Of a stretch of 64,000 nucleotides of DNA, positions 1 to 8,887 are shown piece after piece (the stretch's first letter is position 1; every line of letters begins with the position of its first letter). The DNA comes from Corynebacterium pacaense (GTDB lineage Bacteria > Actinomycetota > Actinomycetes > Mycobacteriales > Mycobacteriaceae). A model generated the notes under the pieces. It searched no databases and was not told the DNA's origin. It saw only the letters and a list, made by a program, of their open reading frames with translations. A program made the translations under genes and the position numbers. The stretch spans positions 631,684 through 695,683 of the forward strand of contig NZ_LT821240.1 in assembly GCF_900169525.1 (NCBI RefSeq), in the 5' to 3' direction.

Positions 1-1111
1 TCAGCTCCTGCTCCAGACGTGCCTTCACCAGGCGGGCGGTGAGCTTGTCGCCGCCGCCGCGTCCGGCCATGGGAGAGGTGTTGACACCGATGGTCATGGA
101 GATGGCCGGATCGTCGACGGTGATGCGCGGGAGGGCGACCGGATGCTCCAGATCGGCGAGGGTGTCGCCGATCATGATGTCCTCGATGCCGGAGACGGCG
201 GCGATATCGCCGGCGACGACCTCGGTGGCCGGGACACGGGTGACGCCGACGGTGGCCAGCAGCTCCGCGATCTTGGCGGTCTTGGTGTGCTGGTTACCCT
301 CGTCGTCGTAGTGGATCCAGGCGACCTGCTGGCCCTTGCGCAGGGTGCCCGCGTGCACGCGCACCAGGCCGATGCGGCCGAGGAAGGAGGAGGAGTCCAG
401 GTTGGTCACATGCGCCTGCAGCGGGGCGTCGATGTTGGCGGCCGGCTCCGGAAGCACCTTGTAAAGGGTGTCGAACAGGGGCATGAGGTCCGGGGAGTCC
501 GGGACGTTTCCGTTGCCGGGGTTCTCGGTGGATGCCTTGCCCTCGCGGCCGGAGGTGTAGAGCACGGGCAGATCGAGGAGCTGCTCGGCGGCCTCCGCGG
601 CCTCCTCGTCATCGAGTGCCGAGGCGAGTTCGAGGAGCAGGTCCTGCGACTCCTCGACGACCTCGTCGATGCGGGCATCGGGGCGGTCGGTCTTGTTCAC
701 GGCGATGATCACCGGCATCTTCGCCGCCAGTGCCTTACCCAGCACGAAACGGGTCTGGGGCAGCGGGCCCTCGGAGGCGTCGACAAGCAGCACCACGCCG
801 TCGACCATGGACAGCGCGCGTTCCACCTCGCCACCGAAGTCGGCGTGGCCGGGGGTATCGATGACGTTGATGATCAGGTCATTGCCGTCCCGTCCTGCCC
901 CCTTCCGACGAATCGCGGTGTTCTTGGCCAGGATGGTGATGCCTTTTTCCTTCTCCAGGTCACCGGAATCCATCACACGATCTGTAACTTCGCCGTGGTC
1001 GCCGAAGACACCGGACTGTTCGAGCATGGCGTTGACGAGTGTGGTCTTTCCGTGGTCAACGTGCGCGACGATCGCTACGTTGCGAAACTCTGGATGGGTC
1101 ACTGGGGGCAT
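1..1111 (-). CDS. typA: Translational GTPase TypA/BipA, N-terminal part (runs off the left edge)
   Basis: Ribosome-associated GTPase of the EF-G-like TypA/BipA family, involved in ribosome assembly and stress adaptation. About 370 of the usual 610-640 residues are visible; the 3' end lies outside the window. The minus-strand reading frame shows the G1 loop AHVDHGKT near residues 16-23, KGITI (G2), DTPGHADF (G3) and NKTD (G4) in the right order. The ATG at 1111 sits almost on top of an AGGAGA ribosome site. The in-frame GTG at 1102 (starting VTHPEFRN) has a more normal spacing of about 10 bases, so the start is one of these two. Identity is firm; the start is not. Confidence 0.93.
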   Translation of the reverse strand, partial: MPPVTHPEFRNVAIVAHVDHGKTTLVNAMLEQSGVFGDHGEVTDRVMDSGDLEKEKGITILAKNTAIRRKGAGRDGNDLIINVIDTPGHADFGGEVERALSMVDGVVLLVDASEGPLPQTRFVLGKALAAKMPVIIAVNKTDRPDARIDEVVEESQDLLLELASALDDEEAAEAAEQLLDLPVLYTSGREGKASTENPGNGNVPDSPDLMPLFDTLYKVLPEPAANIDAPLQAHVTNLDSSSFLGRIGLVRVHAGTLRKGQQVAWIHYDDEGNQHTKTAKIAELLATVGVTRVPATEVVAGDIAAVSGIEDIMIGDTLADLEHPVALPRITVDDPAISMTIGVNTSPMAGRGGGDKLTARLVKARLEQEL

Positions 1112-1562
1112 TCTCCTGAACGGAATAAATATGGAAAGCGCGGAAGTATCACGTGGACTCTCCGCGCTCATTGTTTTGATCGGCCATAAGAATACTCCGT
1201 GTTGGGCCCTTCGCGCACATTGAAGGTTCCGGCTCCCCACCGTGGAAGAGGAGTCCGTCGCCGCCGTCGCCGCCCCGGCTGTCCCGCCCCGACCCACCTG
1301 AACTGGCAATCCTTAACTTTCCCGCGGGTTTTGGTAACGAAATGGCATCGGTGCGCGACCTAAGAGTTAAGCAACTGACGGAAGTGGATCGCCGCCGGAT
1401 TGTGCCGGACTCCCGGATGGAAACTCCGGGACCGTAAAGAGAAGCATTCAATATTGACAGCGAATATTCCGCGATTAATGTGTCAGGAGAGGCTAGAGTT
1501 AACTCGAGTTTCTATTGTGACCTCAACGAGTTCGCCATCAATGAAAGGCAAGTTCAACCATC
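1112..1562. other. Intergenic region between typA and a secreted-protein gene
   Basis: A 451-base stretch with no convincing gene; the reading frames across it show no family features. It holds the typA upstream region, with an 8-bp perfect inverted repeat AGCGCGGA/TCCGCGCT at 1137-1144 and 1161-1168 (16-base loop) that would lie in the typA leader. On the minus strand a 12-codon ORF reads MADQNNERGEST just before this repeat, without clear support. Toward the right, TTGACA at 1454-1459 and TAATGT or TAGAGT at 1476-1499 form a possible rightward promoter. Confidence 0.5.
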
Positions 1563-2306
1563 GTGCTAAAAGCCCAGGCAGGACACATACAAGGACCCAG
1601 GCGCCGGTTCAGCCTGCGTTTCCTGGCTGCGGCGGTTGTTCTCGGCACCGCGGCCTCCACCGCCGTGCCCGCCTCCGCGAGCCCCGTCGATGATGCCTAC
1701 GCATTTTCACAGAACCTCTCCAGTGGCCTGCCCGTGGATCAGTGGGGTCGACCCAACCAGCAGGTGCGCGATCAGATCGCCGCACTCGCCGCACAGCCCT
1801 GGGTGCCCGCGGAGGTCCGCGGAATAATCGCCCAGGCACTTGGTTTCCTCGATGGTGGCGGCGAACCGGGTGTGGAGATCCCGAAGGGTGCCCCCCGTAT
1901 CGCACAGTTCGCCTGGCCGACACGGGCGGAGAACTGCATCGCAGGCGACTCCGCCTCGATCGGCAGCGCCTTCGCCGTGCCCGGTCCGGCGGACCTGCCC
2001 CTGCCCGGGGCGGGTCCGGGTCAGACATCCTTCGTATTCACCGCACTGGGCACCGGTCCCCTCGCGGCTGAGCAGCAGTCCAAGATGCAGGTGCAGTGGG
2101 CCAATCTGAGCACCCTCACCCACGGCAGCACCGTGCTGGGTAACACCGGCATCAATCCCGAGGGGCCCTCGACCCTCTCCGGAGTCGCCGACACCGGTAG
2201 CGGCGTCATCGTCGCCGTCCTCACGGGCGGCCTGAGCACCGCCGTGCAGGATGCACCGGTCACCTGCAATTTCGCCCCGACCGCAGTGATTTTTGATGTG
2301 AGATAA
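1563..2306 (+). CDS. Secreted conserved protein of unknown function
   Basis: A 247-residue exported protein. The N-terminus carries a Tat/Sec-like signal: RRR at residues 13-15, a hydrophobic run around residues 20-31 and an ASA cleavage motif at 37-39. The mature part has a Pro/Gly-rich segment with FAWPTRAENC and PGPADLPLPG, and two cysteines (ENC and VTCNF) that could form a disulfide. I know similar secreted proteins from Corynebacteriales but no function. The only in-frame start after the upstream stop is a GTG. It is followed by a gene 10 bases downstream with its own ribosome site, so the two may be co-transcribed. Confidence 0.8.
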   Translation: MLKAQAGHIQGPRRRFSLRFLAAAVVLGTAASTAVPASASPVDDAYAFSQNLSSGLPVDQWGRPNQQVRDQIAALAAQPWVPAEVRGIIAQALGFLDGGGEPGVEIPKGAPRIAQFAWPTRAENCIAGDSASIGSAFAVPGPADLPLPGAGPGQTSFVFTALGTGPLAAEQQSKMQVQWANLSTLTHGSTVLGNTGINPEGPSTLSGVADTGSGVIVAVLTGGLSTAVQDAPVTCNFAPTAVIFDVR

Positions 2307-2316
2307 GGAATTGACA

Positions 2317-2856
2317 ATGGCAGATCTTCATCCCGTCAAAGAGGAGACCTTCAACACCGCGGAACGGGTGAACACCGACCCCAAAGGGTTCCTGCGGAAT
2401 GTGGACACCTTCAGGGTCACCGACTTCGGCCTCTACATGGCCCGGGGCGCGGACCACCCGAGGTTCGGCTACCTGGAGAGCTGGCTGCTGCCGGGTCTGG
2501 GCCTGCGCGCCAACATCTTCCACTTCCGCGAGGGGGTCGAGGAACGGCAGGATTTCTACATCGACATCGCGGAGATCAGTGTCGGGGACCAGGTGTGGAC
2601 GACCCGCGATCTCTACGTCGACCTGATCTCGGTGCGGGGCGAACCCATCACCGTCATGGACATCGATGAACTGGCGGCCGCGACCTCAGCGGGACTCATC
2701 ACCGCCGATGACGCCGAACGCGCCATCGACGCCACCCTCAACGCCGTGGAGGGCATCACCCGCCACGGCGACGATCCGATGGAATGGTTGCGCTCACAGG
2801 GCATCGATCTCACCTGGGCAGACACGAGCGAGGTGCGGTTGGTACCCGCCGGGTAA
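2317..2856 (+). CDS. DUF402 family protein
   Basis: A 179-residue cytosolic protein of the DUF402 (FAU-1/YgaC-like) family, members of which have been linked to nucleotide phosphatase or RNA-binding activity. Seen: LYMARGADHPRFGYLESWLLPGLGLR in the first half and a run of acidic and aromatic residues (FYIDIAEISV, DLYVDLISV) typical of the beta-barrel core; the C-terminal part is helical. The ATG at 2317 is chosen over an upstream TTG at 2311 because AAGGAA at 2305-2310 is spaced 6 bases from it. The exact biochemical role is not known from sequence. Confidence 0.8.
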   Translation: MADLHPVKEETFNTAERVNTDPKGFLRNVDTFRVTDFGLYMARGADHPRFGYLESWLLPGLGLRANIFHFREGVEERQDFYIDIAEISVGDQVWTTRDLYVDLISVRGEPITVMDIDELAAATSAGLITADDAERAIDATLNAVEGITRHGDDPMEWLRSQGIDLTWADTSEVRLVPAG

Positions 2857-2890
2857 CCGTCCCGAAGGGTCCGGACCTCCCCACGGCGGA

Positions 2891-2920
2891 CTGTCAATAC
2901 ATGCAGCGAGAGCATAGAAT
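2891..2920 (+). promoter_or_regulatory. Promoter of the serine protease gene, leaderless type
   Basis: CTGTCA at 2891-2896 and TAGAAT at 2915-2920, separated by 18 bases. The -10 hexamer ends 8 bases before the ATG at 2929, so the message probably begins at or next to the start codon. Confidence 0.6.
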
Positions 2921-2928
2921 ATGAAACC

Positions 2929-3819
2929 ATGTTGAGTTCACCCACCTCCCCCGGCCGCCCGAAGTCGGCTGCGCGTATCGGCGTCGCCGTGCTCGCAGCC
3001 ACCGCCGCGACAGCGGGAAGCGTGACCCTCGGCGCCCAGCTGCCCGCCAACGCCATGGCCGACGCCCGCAACGTCTCCCCCGATGTGCGCGCGAACTCCC
3101 TCGTGCGCATGACCATCGGCAATATGAACTGCACGGGAACCCTGATAGCCCCGCAGTGGGTTCTCACCGCCAGGCACTGCATCGGTGAGGGTACGCATTC
3201 CGAGCTCACCATCGGCGGCCTGCGCATCGGCGAGACTTTCCGTGGCACCGAGGCCATCCTGCACCCCGCCGCGGATCTGGCGCTGATCAGACTCGACCAC
3301 CCTTCCGGCGCCCAGGTGGCCGGACTGTCCGGCACCAACCTGCAGCCCGGGACCACCGGCAATTCCGTCGGCTGGGGCGGGTGGAACAGGTTGAACCAGT
3401 TCGTCGCCCAGCAGGGCGACGCCACGATCGTGCGCCGCGTGGTCAACGTCCCCAGCCCCGACCCCGGCGCCCAGCTTTTGGAGGCGGGTGTAACGGGCGG
3501 CCGGCTGATCCCCGGGGATTCCGGCGGCCCGCTCTTTGTCAACGGACAGCTCGCCGGAGTGCTCAGCATGTCCACGGACACCACGAACGAGAGCCGGAAC
3601 GGAACCATGGGCTGGTACGTCCCCGTCGCGGAGCACCTCGACTGGATCGGCCGACAGACCGGCATCCCGGTTCCTGCGGCCACCGGGGCACCGAGCCAGT
3701 TGGTCGATGCCACCGCATATCCCTCGCAGATCCCCCCGGTCCAGGTGCTCAACATCCCGGCCACCGGAAGTTCACTGATCGATGGTTCACTGCGCAGCCT
3801 CATCCTCGGTAGCTCCTAG
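2929..3819 (+). CDS. Secreted trypsin-like serine protease
   Basis: A 296-residue chymotrypsin-fold (S1) endopeptidase, exported. The signal region spans residues 1 to about 44 (hydrophobic run 17-36, then ANAMA). The catalytic triad is complete: His83 in LTARHC, Asp116 in ADLALIRLD and Ser198 in GDSGGP. Cys68 and Cys84 probably form the usual disulfide next to the active-site His. The C-terminus extends about 90 residues past the active Ser with no transmembrane anchor. No ribosome site precedes the ATG, which fits leaderless initiation from the promoter at 2891-2920. A small membrane-protein gene follows 5 bases after the stop. Confidence 0.9.
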   Translation: MLSSPTSPGRPKSAARIGVAVLAATAATAGSVTLGAQLPANAMADARNVSPDVRANSLVRMTIGNMNCTGTLIAPQWVLTARHCIGEGTHSELTIGGLRIGETFRGTEAILHPAADLALIRLDHPSGAQVAGLSGTNLQPGTTGNSVGWGGWNRLNQFVAQQGDATIVRRVVNVPSPDPGAQLLEAGVTGGRLIPGDSGGPLFVNGQLAGVLSMSTDTTNESRNGTMGWYVPVAEHLDWIGRQTGIPVPAATGAPSQLVDATAYPSQIPPVQVLNIPATGSSLIDGSLRSLILGSS

Positions 3820-3824
3820 GAATT

Positions 3825-4223
3825 ATGACCGGACTGATCGTCACCTTCTTCGTCGTCCTGGCGCTCGGCGTCATCTGTGTGGGAAGCGCCGCCTATTTCA
3901 GCATGCGCGAACGCGCCTTCCATGCGAGGTCCAGATCGTGCGATGCGCAGGTGACCGGATACACCAGGGACCGTGACGGGCGCTACCATACGCAGTACCG
4001 GATGCATGTCGACGGTCACGAGATCCACGGGGTGCTTCCGGCCTCTAGCTCCAGACCAATTCTCCCCGAGGGTGAAACCCTGCAGCTGCGGGTTCATATC
4101 GATGACCCGACGCGGGTGATGCAGTCACGGAGCACCCAGCTGAGCACCCTGCGAACATTCCTTTACCTTCTCGGCATCATCATGGTGATCTCGGCCGCAC
4201 CGCTGCTGATCATCGCTGTCTAG
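3825..4223 (+). CDS. DUF3592-like membrane protein
   Basis: A 132-residue protein with a transmembrane helix at each end (residues 3-25 and about 108-131) and a central extracytoplasmic or cytoplasmic beta domain containing YHTQYRMHVDG and GETLQLRVHIDDP, the layout of DUF3592 proteins. AGGA 4 bases before the ATG is the ribosome site, and the gene starts 5 bases after the protease stop, suggesting one transcript. Function unknown. Its TAG stop is interlocked with the stop of the converging Nudix gene in a single CTAG at 4220-4223. Confidence 0.75.
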   Translation: MTGLIVTFFVVLALGVICVGSAAYFSMRERAFHARSRSCDAQVTGYTRDRDGRYHTQYRMHVDGHEIHGVLPASSSRPILPEGETLQLRVHIDDPTRVMQSRSTQLSTLRTFLYLLGIIMVISAAPLLIIAV

Positions 4224-4642
4224 GTCAACCGCGCCTCCGAGGTGTGCAGAAGCCTCGGGAACACAGCCTCGCGGCTCAGTGGCGCCAACTGCTCATCGTT
4301 AGAATCGGCGGCGAACCACCGCGCCTCCGCGATCTCCTCGAACACGGCGGGCATGGTCTCAAGGGGCGCGGGCCAAATGAAGACATCGCAATCCACGGTG
4401 TATCCACTCTCGTTCGCAGCCGGCGCAACGAATCGGCCCAGATGATCGAGGCGTTCGCCGATGAGGTCCAGGTGCAGCTCCTCCGCGATCTCGCGCACCG
4501 CGGCGCCACGCGGATCCTCCCCCGGTTCCAATTTCCCACCCGGCATCATGAAGGACCGGGTTCCGGACTTCCTGACGCTGAGCACCTCGCCGGCGGGATT
4601 GCGCAGGATCACCGCCGCGATGCGGATGACGCTACTCATCAT
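4220..4642 (-). CDS. Nudix hydrolase
   Basis: A 140-residue Nudix pyrophosphohydrolase, substrate unknown. The Nudix box is seen as GGKLEPGEDPRGAAV followed by REIAEELHL; the usual Gly near its end is replaced by His, which is tolerated in the family. The start is uncertain: two adjacent ATGs (4642, 4639) lie directly after GGAGG, while an upstream GTG at 4663 would add seven residues. The start overlaps the end of the upstream DUF2218 gene, so the two are probably translated in a coupled way. Could be a mutator-type enzyme such as an 8-oxo-dGTPase, but nothing in the sequence decides this. Confidence 0.85.
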   Translation of the reverse strand: MMSSVIRIAAVILRNPAGEVLSVRKSGTRSFMMPGGKLEPGEDPRGAAVREIAEELHLDLIGERLDHLGRFVAPAANESGYTVDCDVFIWPAPLETMPAVFEEIAEARWFAADSNDEQLAPLSREAVFPRLLHTSEARLT

Positions 4643-5009
4643 CCTCCGCACTGAATACTCCACCCTGACTACCGTCCCCCCGACGGAAGGTGCAGGTCAG
4701 TCCCTCACGCTTGCCAAAACCCACCAGGTGCCCGCCGAGTATCCGTTCGCAGCGCTCAATCAGCTCGGCGGGCGCCTCGATGTGGATGAGCAGCACCCCG
4801 TCGCCGGTGACCAGATCACAGCTGGCCTCCCCCTCAAACGCCAGCCGAGGATTATCCGCCCCCGGACCCTGGCCCCTGATCTTGATTGATCCGCGCCGCG
4901 CATCCGCATCCCAGATGCTGACGAAGTTCTCGGCAAGATGATTCGCCAGCTGCTTTCCGTAGCGCGCGGGGCGCTCCGTGGCGACCCGCGCAGTGGAGGT
5001 AAGGATCAT
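4632..5009 (-). CDS. DUF2218 family protein
   Basis: A 125-residue cytosolic protein of family DUF2218. The family pattern is visible: an N-terminal STARVATERPARYGKQL helix region with ANHL, a central beta region rich in charged residues, and a C-terminal ERCERILGGHL helix. Role unknown; relatives are often found near iron or heavy-metal genes, but not here. The ATG at 5009 is preferred over an upstream one because TACACT lies 8 bases before it, a leaderless arrangement. It overlaps the downstream Nudix gene by a few bases. Confidence 0.75.
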   Translation of the reverse strand: MILTSTARVATERPARYGKQLANHLAENFVSIWDADARRGSIKIRGQGPGADNPRLAFEGEASCDLVTGDGVLLIHIEAPAELIERCERILGGHLVGFGKREGLTCTFRRGDGSQGGVFSAEDDE

Positions 5010-5132
5010 GGAACCACAGTGTAGCCTCAATCACCCCTGTTCCAGGTTTTTTAGACCGGGCGCCAGAAACAGCGAAGTCCGGACCTGCCCCCGGGGTACC
5101 GCTGTGGCCCTCGTGGCCGGGAGGCAAGCCTC

Positions 5133-5145
5133 GGCGTCGACAAGC
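5133..5145 (+). repeat. Dispersed 13-mer GGCGTCGAYAAGC, intergenic copy
   Basis: Exact copy (GGCGTCGACAAGC) in the 276-base gap between the DUF2218 and DUF808 genes. One of 11 exact matches in the window; see findings. Confidence 0.7.
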
Positions 5146-5285
5146 TCAGACGGGCGCGACGACGGTCAACAGGTGTGCCGTCCTGCAGGGATGCTTGCCG
5201 CGGGGCCCCGGAGCAGCCACCCGTGGCCCCGGCGCGGACTCGGCGCTAAACTCACACCTCAGTCAACAAACGAAGGCGGAAACAC

Positions 5286-6236
5286 ATGGCAGGCGGACTC
5301 GCGGCACTTCTGGACGATATTGCGGCCATCACTCGCGCCGCCGCGGCGAGCGTGGATGACGTGGCTGCGATCACGGGTAGGACAAGTATCAAGGCCGCCG
5401 GTGTCGTCGTCGACGACGCCGCGGTGACCCCGCAGTACGTGGCGGGGGTCAGTCCGGCCAGGGAGCTTCCCATGATCTGGCGGATCGCCAAGGGATCCGT
5501 GTTCAACAAGATCGTGATCATCCTGCCCATCCTGCTTCTTCTCAGCTGGATCGCCCCCTGGTCGCTGACCCCCACCCTCATGCTCGGCGGCACCTATCTG
5601 TGCTTCGAGGGCGCGGAGAAGATCTTCCACTCCCTTGAGCGGAGGATGAAGAGGCAGGAGCACAGCACCGTCGCCAAGTCGGCTGAATCACCACAGTCGG
5701 AGGACCAGTTGGTGCGTGGCGCGATCACCACCGATCTGATTCTCTCCGCGGAGATCATGGTCATCTCCCTCAACGAGGTCGCCGACCAGAGTTTCTGGAT
5801 CCGCACCGTGGTGCTGGCCCTGATCGGACTCGGTATCACCGCGCTGGTATACGGCGTCGTGGCGATCCTGGTGAAAATGGATGACATCGGACTGGCGATG
5901 GCACGCACCGACCGCGCCACCGCACAGAAATTCGGCCGCGGGCTTGTCCGTGCCATGCCCGTCGTCCTGCAGGTCATCTCCGTGGTCGGGGTGTTCGCCA
6001 TGCTGTGGGTCGGTGGTCACATTCTGGTCGCCGGAACCGAGGAACTCGGTTGGGGGCTGCCGTATCAGCTCGTTCACCACCTGGAGGAATTCGGTACGGG
6101 TATCGGAGGTGGTACCCTTGGGTGGATCGCCAACACCGCCGGTTCGCTGGTCTTCGGAGTGATCTGGGGCGGAATCGTTCTCGGTGTGGTGGCGCTGATA
6201 AAAAGGTACCTGGTCCCGGTCTTCTCACGCGGCTAG
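5286..6236 (+). CDS. DUF808 (YedI-like) membrane protein
   Basis: A 316-residue inner-membrane protein of the DUF808/YedI family. The N-terminus MAGGLAALLDDIA and the repeated DDVAAIT and VVVDDAAVTP elements are family hallmarks, followed by several transmembrane helices (about residues 75-95, 155-200, 215-245 and 275-305). AAGG ahead of the ATG gives the start. A possible promoter is TAAACT at 5247-5252. Function unknown in all members. It stands alone, with 196 bases to the next gene. Confidence 0.85.
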   Translation: MAGGLAALLDDIAAITRAAAASVDDVAAITGRTSIKAAGVVVDDAAVTPQYVAGVSPARELPMIWRIAKGSVFNKIVIILPILLLLSWIAPWSLTPTLMLGGTYLCFEGAEKIFHSLERRMKRQEHSTVAKSAESPQSEDQLVRGAITTDLILSAEIMVISLNEVADQSFWIRTVVLALIGLGITALVYGVVAILVKMDDIGLAMARTDRATAQKFGRGLVRAMPVVLQVISVVGVFAMLWVGGHILVAGTEELGWGLPYQLVHHLEEFGTGIGGGTLGWIANTAGSLVFGVIWGGIVLGVVALIKRYLVPVFSRG

Positions 6237-6367
6237 CAGGGATTTGGTGAAATGGCAGGTTCTACGGTATTTTCTCGACTTTAGGTATTCTCTATTGAGT
6301 TCGGGGTTAGGATGGCAGTGAGACCGTGTGCGGCCGATACACCCGCCTGAGCCGAACGTGGAGGGTC

Positions 6368-6411
6368 GCGCCCGGGTGCAGGTGAATCAACAACGATGGT
6401 CGGGCGCCTTT
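6368..6411 (+). promoter_or_regulatory. Hairpin with short T-run in the leader of the next gene
   Basis: GCGCCCG at 6368-6374 pairs with CGGGCGC at 6401-6407, followed by CTTTTTGG. A TAGGAT hexamer at 6308-6313 could start a leader of about 115 bases carrying this hairpin just ahead of the ribosome site AGGAGG. Resembles an attenuator, but I could not match it to a known riboswitch class. Confidence 0.4.
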
Positions 6412-6432
6412 TTGGTTTCAACAGGAGGAAAC

Positions 6433-8268
6433 ATGGAGGGTCAGGGACTCGGGGTCAGCTCCGACGGACTGTCCTTGTCCCACGCTGACCTCCATGGTCC
6501 ACAAACGGCCCGCACCTACCCCGTCTACTGGCCCAGCACCTCCGACTGCCCGTCGAGGTTGACGGTCATATCGCTGGAGGACGCCGATCCCGCGGTGCTC
6601 ACTTCACTGGCCGCCAGCGCAACCGGGGACACCTTCCATACCGAGGCCCGGCTCGTGCCGACCTCCACCGGACACATCGCCATCATGATCGGTGGGGTGG
6701 CCGTCGGCAGCCTCCCCGACCCCGGAATCCTGACCCGCAGCCAGATCGCCCGGCTCTACGCCTCGGAGCGCATCCCCACCTGCCTGCTGAGCATCGACAC
6801 GATCGGTCCCCCCTCCGCCACGGTGTCTCTGCGCACCGACTCCTTCTCGGTTCCCGTCAACAACCCACCCGAATCGGACTGGTCCCTGTTGCCGACGGGC
6901 ACCCTCCGACGTGCAGAGCCGATCCTCAACAGCCCGTTCTCCTGCCTTCCGGACCGCGCGCAGGTGCTCATGGAGTTCCGAATCGTCAATGATGTGGCCC
7001 TGCTCTATCTGAACGGTTCCGAATGCGCGATTCTGGACGCGGACTCCCTGTGCTGGGCCCACGACATCCATGAGTACTTCAGTAAGCGCCTCCTGGTTCC
7101 GGTGGTGCGGGCCTATGTCACAAGGAACAGCACCACCGGGGTGATCAGCCTCCTCATCGATGCCCTGGCAATGGGTGAATGGACCATCCGGCAGAATTCA
7201 CTTCCGGTCAAACCCCTGCCCGCCCTCGTCGGGTTCCGTGCCCGCCCCCGGGACTATCCTCCCCTGGAGTTCCCCTCCGGGGCACCGGCGGCGCCTCCGA
7301 CCCGGCTGCGTGAACGCATCATCCCCGGCCTGCAACGGAACCTGCCGTTCCTGGCGATCGTCCTGGGTGCGGTGAGCATCCTGTTCGGGCTGTCCTCCTC
7401 GAACCTCAACGGGCACCACGCCGTCGGTTTCGGCGCGCTCGGACTGGTCTCGACCTTCCTCGGTGGGTGGGTGTACATGTGCCGCAGCCGTGACACGCTC
7501 AGCCACCGCCAACCCCGCCTCTGGAGCCTGATCGGCCCCCTCGCGCTGAGCACCGCGCTGCCATCGCTCGCCTTCGCCATGATCGGGCTTTTTCTCGATT
7601 CCTCATCGTCGATGCACCAGACGGATCTGACGCAGGTGCGTACCCTGCCGAAGAACCCCGGGCAGATGGAGCCGAGCGAATCGCCGGCTTTCACGGGGGA
7701 CCTGTATCGGACCGACCTTCCCCAGCAGATCGCCCTGATGCCCCAGCATCCGGCCGCTCAGGACGGGTCGGAGGATGGAAGCTTCACCACCGAATCCACC
7801 GCACCGCAGTCCACCCCGGAAGCCAATGCCGGAACGGCCGGTGAGAACCGGTCAACGTCACCCCGCAACTCGCCGCAGCATCCGGAGTCGCAGCGGCGGA
7901 CGGAAGGGCGGACCCGGACCCGCGACAACGATGACAACGGGCCGATCTGGGCTGAACGGCCCAGCGGTCCAACCACCGCTCCTCCCGGATCCGGTACCTT
8001 CGCACCCGCTCCCCCGCCGACCGCGGGTTCGCTCCCGGCGCCATCGGATGCGGGTCCACGGGTCACCACGACCCGCCCCAGGCCGCCGTTTACCGACCCG
8101 CCGGTGGCACTTCCGCCCAAGGCTGATCCCCCTCCGACGCTCGACATGGCGGGCCAAGATGAACCGACCGCTCCGCCACAACCACCGACCACCACCGTGA
8201 TCCATACACCCCCGAACGGGGATGTCCGGGACGAACCCGTGGAACCAAGTGAGGCACCCCCACAGTAG
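6433..8268 (+). CDS. Membrane protein with long Pro/Thr-rich C-terminal tail, unknown function
   Basis: A 611-residue protein I do not recognise. Residues 1 to about 290 form a soluble, beta-rich region without a signal peptide. A membrane region follows with about three helices (FLAIVLGAVSILFGL, AVGFGALGLVSTFLGGWVYM, PLALSTALPSLAFAMIGLFL). The last 170 or so residues are rich in Pro, Thr and Ser and look disordered and probably exposed. AGGAGG 7 bases before the ATG at 6433 decides this start; the reading frame continues 35 codons further upstream but with no ribosome site. Corynebacteria encode other membrane proteins with such tails, so a surface role is possible but only a guess. Confidence 0.7.
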   Translation: MEGQGLGVSSDGLSLSHADLHGPQTARTYPVYWPSTSDCPSRLTVISLEDADPAVLTSLAASATGDTFHTEARLVPTSTGHIAIMIGGVAVGSLPDPGILTRSQIARLYASERIPTCLLSIDTIGPPSATVSLRTDSFSVPVNNPPESDWSLLPTGTLRRAEPILNSPFSCLPDRAQVLMEFRIVNDVALLYLNGSECAILDADSLCWAHDIHEYFSKRLLVPVVRAYVTRNSTTGVISLLIDALAMGEWTIRQNSLPVKPLPALVGFRARPRDYPPLEFPSGAPAAPPTRLRERIIPGLQRNLPFLAIVLGAVSILFGLSSSNLNGHHAVGFGALGLVSTFLGGWVYMCRSRDTLSHRQPRLWSLIGPLALSTALPSLAFAMIGLFLDSSSSMHQTDLTQVRTLPKNPGQMEPSESPAFTGDLYRTDLPQQIALMPQHPAAQDGSEDGSFTTESTAPQSTPEANAGTAGENRSTSPRNSPQHPESQRRTEGRTRTRDNDDNGPIWAERPSGPTTAPPGSGTFAPAPPPTAGSLPAPSDAGPRVTTTRPRPPFTDPPVALPPKADPPPTLDMAGQDEPTAPPQPPTTTVIHTPPNGDVRDEPVEPSEAPPQ

Positions 8269-8296
8269 GGGCCGGTGCAGCGGCTACCGGATGCGC

Positions 8297-8791
8297 CTAG
8301 AGTGCGCCTAGCGCTGCGTCGTAGTCGGGTTCGGTGGTGATTTCATCGACCAGCTCGGTGTAGAGCACGGTACCGTCACCATCGGCGACGATGACCGCGC
8401 GTGCGAGCAGTCCCTTCAGCGGGGATTCCTCGAGGGTGAGCCCGTAATCCTCGCCGAAGCTGGAGCGAAACGCCGACGCCACGGTGACGTTCTCAATGCC
8501 CTCTGCTGCGCAGAAGCGCCCCAGTGCCATGGGAAGGTCCTTGGATACGCAGAGCACGGTGGTGTTCTCCAGCCCTGCTGCACGCTCGTTGAAGTTCCGG
8601 ACCGAGGTGGCGCACACCCCGGTGTCCACCGAGGGGAAGATGTTCAGTAGCAGTCGACGGCCGCTGAAGTCCGCCAGCGAGATTTCTGCGAGATCGCTTC
8701 CCACCAGCAGGAAGTCCGGGAGTTTCTCCCCCACTGTCGGGATCTCTCCGACGGTTGCGGTTTCTGTTCCTTTGAAATGTGTAGTTGCCAT
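8297..8791 (-). CDS. tpx: Thiol peroxidase (atypical 2-Cys peroxiredoxin)
   Basis: A 164-residue cytosolic peroxidase that reduces hydrogen and alkyl peroxides using thioredoxin or a related thiol. The peroxidatic Cys60 lies in SVDTGVC and the resolving Cys94 in LGRFC, the same spacing as E. coli Tpx, and the length is normal for the family. The start MATTHFKG at 8791 matches relatives; the frame is open 28 codons further upstream but without support. TAGGAT ending 7 bases before the ATG suggests a leaderless message. Confidence 0.95.
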   Translation of the reverse strand: MATTHFKGTETATVGEIPTVGEKLPDFLLVGSDLAEISLADFSGRRLLLNIFPSVDTGVCATSVRNFNERAAGLENTTVLCVSKDLPMALGRFCAAEGIENVTVASAFRSSFGEDYGLTLEESPLKGLLARAVIVADGDGTVLYTELVDEITTEPDYDAALGAL

Positions 8792-8887
8792 GCCGACCAT
8801 CCTAGGGAGTTGGGGTGTCTCCTGCCATGTACCCCCGGCATCAAAGGGCAATTCCGCCGACCGTGGGCCCGGCACCGGGGGTCCGCC

